The notes under the pieces are model-generated. The model was given only the letters and a program-made list of their open reading frames with translations. It made no database searches and was not told the origin of the DNA. A DNA stretch of 64,000 nt from Mucilaginibacter sp. (GTDB lineage Bacteria; Bacteroidota; Bacteroidia; Sphingobacteriales; Sphingobacteriaceae): assembly GCA_028288305.1 (NCBI GenBank), contig JAQBOA010000052.1, forward strand, positions 1 to 64,000, read 5' to 3'. The translations under genes were made by a program, and so were the position numbers. Positions 62,799-64,000 of the stretch are shown here, piece by piece; positions within the stretch are counted from its first letter, which is position 1; every line of letters begins with the position of its first letter.

Positions 62799-63287
62799 TT
62801 AAGATAACTCTCCCAACAACCCTTCTACGTCCAGTCTTTTGGTAAACATAGTCATTTCGCCATTTTCATCTAACGGCCAAAGCTCACGCGGCCTGTCCCA
62901 ATACAGTTCAACACCGTTTTTATCCGGGTCATCTAAATAAATTGCTTCAGAAACCCCATGATCAGACGCGCCGGTTATGGGATATTTTGCATCTATCAAA
63001 CGTTGTAATATAGCTGCAAGGTCTTTACGTTCGGGATATAAAATAGCGGTGTGGAATAAGCCGGGAGCGTATTCTGGTGCAGGTGGCGCACCCTTGCTTT
63101 GCCAGGTATTTAAACCAATATGGTGATGGTATCCACCTGCCGAAATAAATGCCGCCTGGCCGCCATACATCATCATTTTTTCAAACCCGAGTAAGCCGGA
63201 ATAAAAATCAAGTGACTTTTGTAAGTCACTAACCTTTAAATGCACATGACCTATACGGGTTTGGGCTGGTATTTTATAATCATTCAT
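62799..63287 (-). CDS. VOC-family protein (glyoxalase/dioxygenase type)
   Basis: A 162-residue protein of two paired beta-alpha-beta-beta-beta modules. Ligands typical of catechol 2,3-dioxygenase relatives appear: His in IGHVHLKVSDLQKSLDFYSGLLGF (about 14-16), HHHIGLNTW, HTAILYPE and Glu in GVELYWDRP. All residues for one divalent metal site seem present. Substrate unknown. An exact -7 box (minus strand, 63308-63315) is 20 bp upstream. Confidence 0.85.
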   Translation of the reverse strand: MNDYKIPAQTRIGHVHLKVSDLQKSLDFYSGLLGFEKMMMYGGQAAFISAGGYHHHIGLNTWQSKGAPPAPEYAPGLFHTAILYPERKDLAAILQRLIDAKYPITGASDHGVSEAIYLDDPDKNGVELYWDRPRELWPLDENGEMTMFTKRLDVEGLLGELS

Positions 63288-63374
63288 TAAATTACATGTT
63301 TAAACATCAAATTTACTTAAAAATTGAAGAAATCTCTGTATGGTGATTGTAAAAATCAATCCCAAAAAATGCGC

Positions 63375-63420
63375 CTTCTCAAATCTCGTATCTAAAATCT
63401 CACATCTAAAAATCAAAAAC
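63375..63420. repeat. Repeat words CTCGTATCTAAAATCTCACATCT
   Basis: Short repeat words upstream of engB, related to the end of the repeat in 29832-29934 (CGTATCTCATATCT, TGTGAGATTTT). Confidence 0.45.
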
Positions 63421-63434
63421 CCTACCTTTACACA

Positions 63435-64000
63435 ATGATCATCAAATCTGCCGAGTTTATTTGCAGCAATACCCAGATTTCAAAACTGCCACCGTCGGTA
63501 AAGCCCGAGTATGCTTTTATTGGCCGGTCGAATGTTGGAAAGTCATCTCTTATAAATATGCTTACCAATAAAAAAGGACTGGCAAAAACATCACAAACGC
63601 CCGGTAAAACACAATTGATCAATCATTTTTTGATTAATGATAGTTGGTATATTGTGGATTTGCCGGGCTATGGCTATGCCAGGGCATCTAAAAGTAAAAA
63701 AGCAGACTGGAGCAAATTTATACATACTTATTTAGATAAACGTGAAAGTCTGCAATGTGTAATGGTATTAATCGACAGCCGGCTCGAGCCGCAAAAAATA
63801 GATTTAGAATTTTGCAACTGGCTTGGGGAAAAAGGTTTATCATTTGTACTGGTTTTTACAAAAGCAGATAAACAATCGGGTGTAAAAACTGATCAGAATA
63901 TCGCCAAATTTAAAAAAGCTTTGTCAGCCAGTTTTGAAGAGGTACCTGAATATTTTATTACATCCGCAGAAACACAATTAGGCCACGACGATGTTTTAAG
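63435..64000 (+). CDS. engB: Ribosome-biogenesis GTP-binding protein EngB (YsxC), 3' end cut off
   Basis: An essential GTPase of ribosome assembly. The first 188 codons are in the window; family members are about 195-210 residues, so only the end is missing. Motifs seen are G1 GRSNVGKSS (residues 30-38), G3 DLPGYGYA (about 75) and G4 FTKADK. Start ATG at 63435 lies 4 bases after a near-consensus box TACCTTTA (63423-63430). Confidence 0.95.
   Translation, partial: MIIKSAEFICSNTQISKLPPSVKPEYAFIGRSNVGKSSLINMLTNKKGLAKTSQTPGKTQLINHFLINDSWYIVDLPGYGYARASKSKKADWSKFIHTYLDKRESLQCVMVLIDSRLEPQKIDLEFCNWLGEKGLSFVLVFTKADKQSGVKTDQNIAKFKKALSASFEEVPEYFITSAETQLGHDDVL

Noticed and set aside
1..64000. CRISPR arrays, integrase or transposase genes, tRNA or rRNA genes
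   Set aside because: No regularly spaced direct repeats of 24-40 bp, no transposase or integrase reading frame and no tRNA-like cloverleaf were seen. The TCATT arrays are too short and irregular to be CRISPR.

Overview
The window looks like chromosomal DNA of a Bacteroidota species, most likely of the family Sphingobacteriaceae (Mucilaginibacter/Pedobacter-like). The basis is AT-rich DNA, promoters of the Bacteroidota type (a -7 box of form TAnnTTTG), almost no Shine-Dalgarno sequences, and family-typical genes: DUF4783, DUF6089, PorT next to ubiE, uppS-bamA-ompH-ompH, a long PurF paralogue and GG-leader peptides. This is inference from gene content; no rRNA or tRNA was seen.

Layout. 1-16 kb: mostly housekeeping (gpmI, lon, arfB, cmk, dCMP deaminase, sugar MFS and LysE transporters, long PurF paralogue, a secreted sugar isomerase). 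16-25 kb: accessory genes (coiled-coil membrane protein, possible small RNA, DinB, SDR, ArsR, an orphan HigA, a six-hairpin-like secreted protein, an unrecognised 730-residue protein, a flavin-barrel protein, an outer-membrane barrel). 25.6-34.8 kb: nuoHIJKLMN on the minus strand without nuoA-G, interrupted between nuoM and nuoN by a two-gene module that looks like a toxin and its partner. 34.8-37.5 kb: a tandem-OmpA protein, a GNAT enzyme preceded by a 50-codon gene (toxin-antitoxin-like), and murI. 48-59.2 kb: an envelope/housekeeping run (two OmpH, BamA, UppS, DUF6089, NadK, CBS, hydrolase, YqeY, SDR, PorT, UbiE). 59.4-64 kb: Tat-exported Gfo/Idh oxidoreductase with DUF1080 hydrolase, a quinone-reductase-like enzyme, a VOC protein and the start of engB.

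The most notable locus is 37.7-48.0 kb: two glycosyltransferases, a fused degenerate-C39/VKOR/DsbA-like oxidase, two short precursor peptides with almost identical GG-type leaders and divergent cysteine-rich cores, an acyltransferase, a DUF6625 protein, a C39-peptidase ABC exporter and an unusually short HlyD adaptor. Together they make a plausible factory for disulfide-bonded exported peptides. One core has the cysteine framework C-x6-C-x7-CC-x4-C-x9-C, as in inhibitor-cystine-knot peptides. A 157-bp piece of the oxidase gene is repeated upstream of the second precursor, so the precursor pair arose by local duplication; gene debris lies between the copies.

A second theme is an unusual density of short intergenic repeats in at least eight families. 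They sit at nearly every non-overlapping gene junction, including inside the nuo operon, and two families have entered the oxidase coding sequence in frame.
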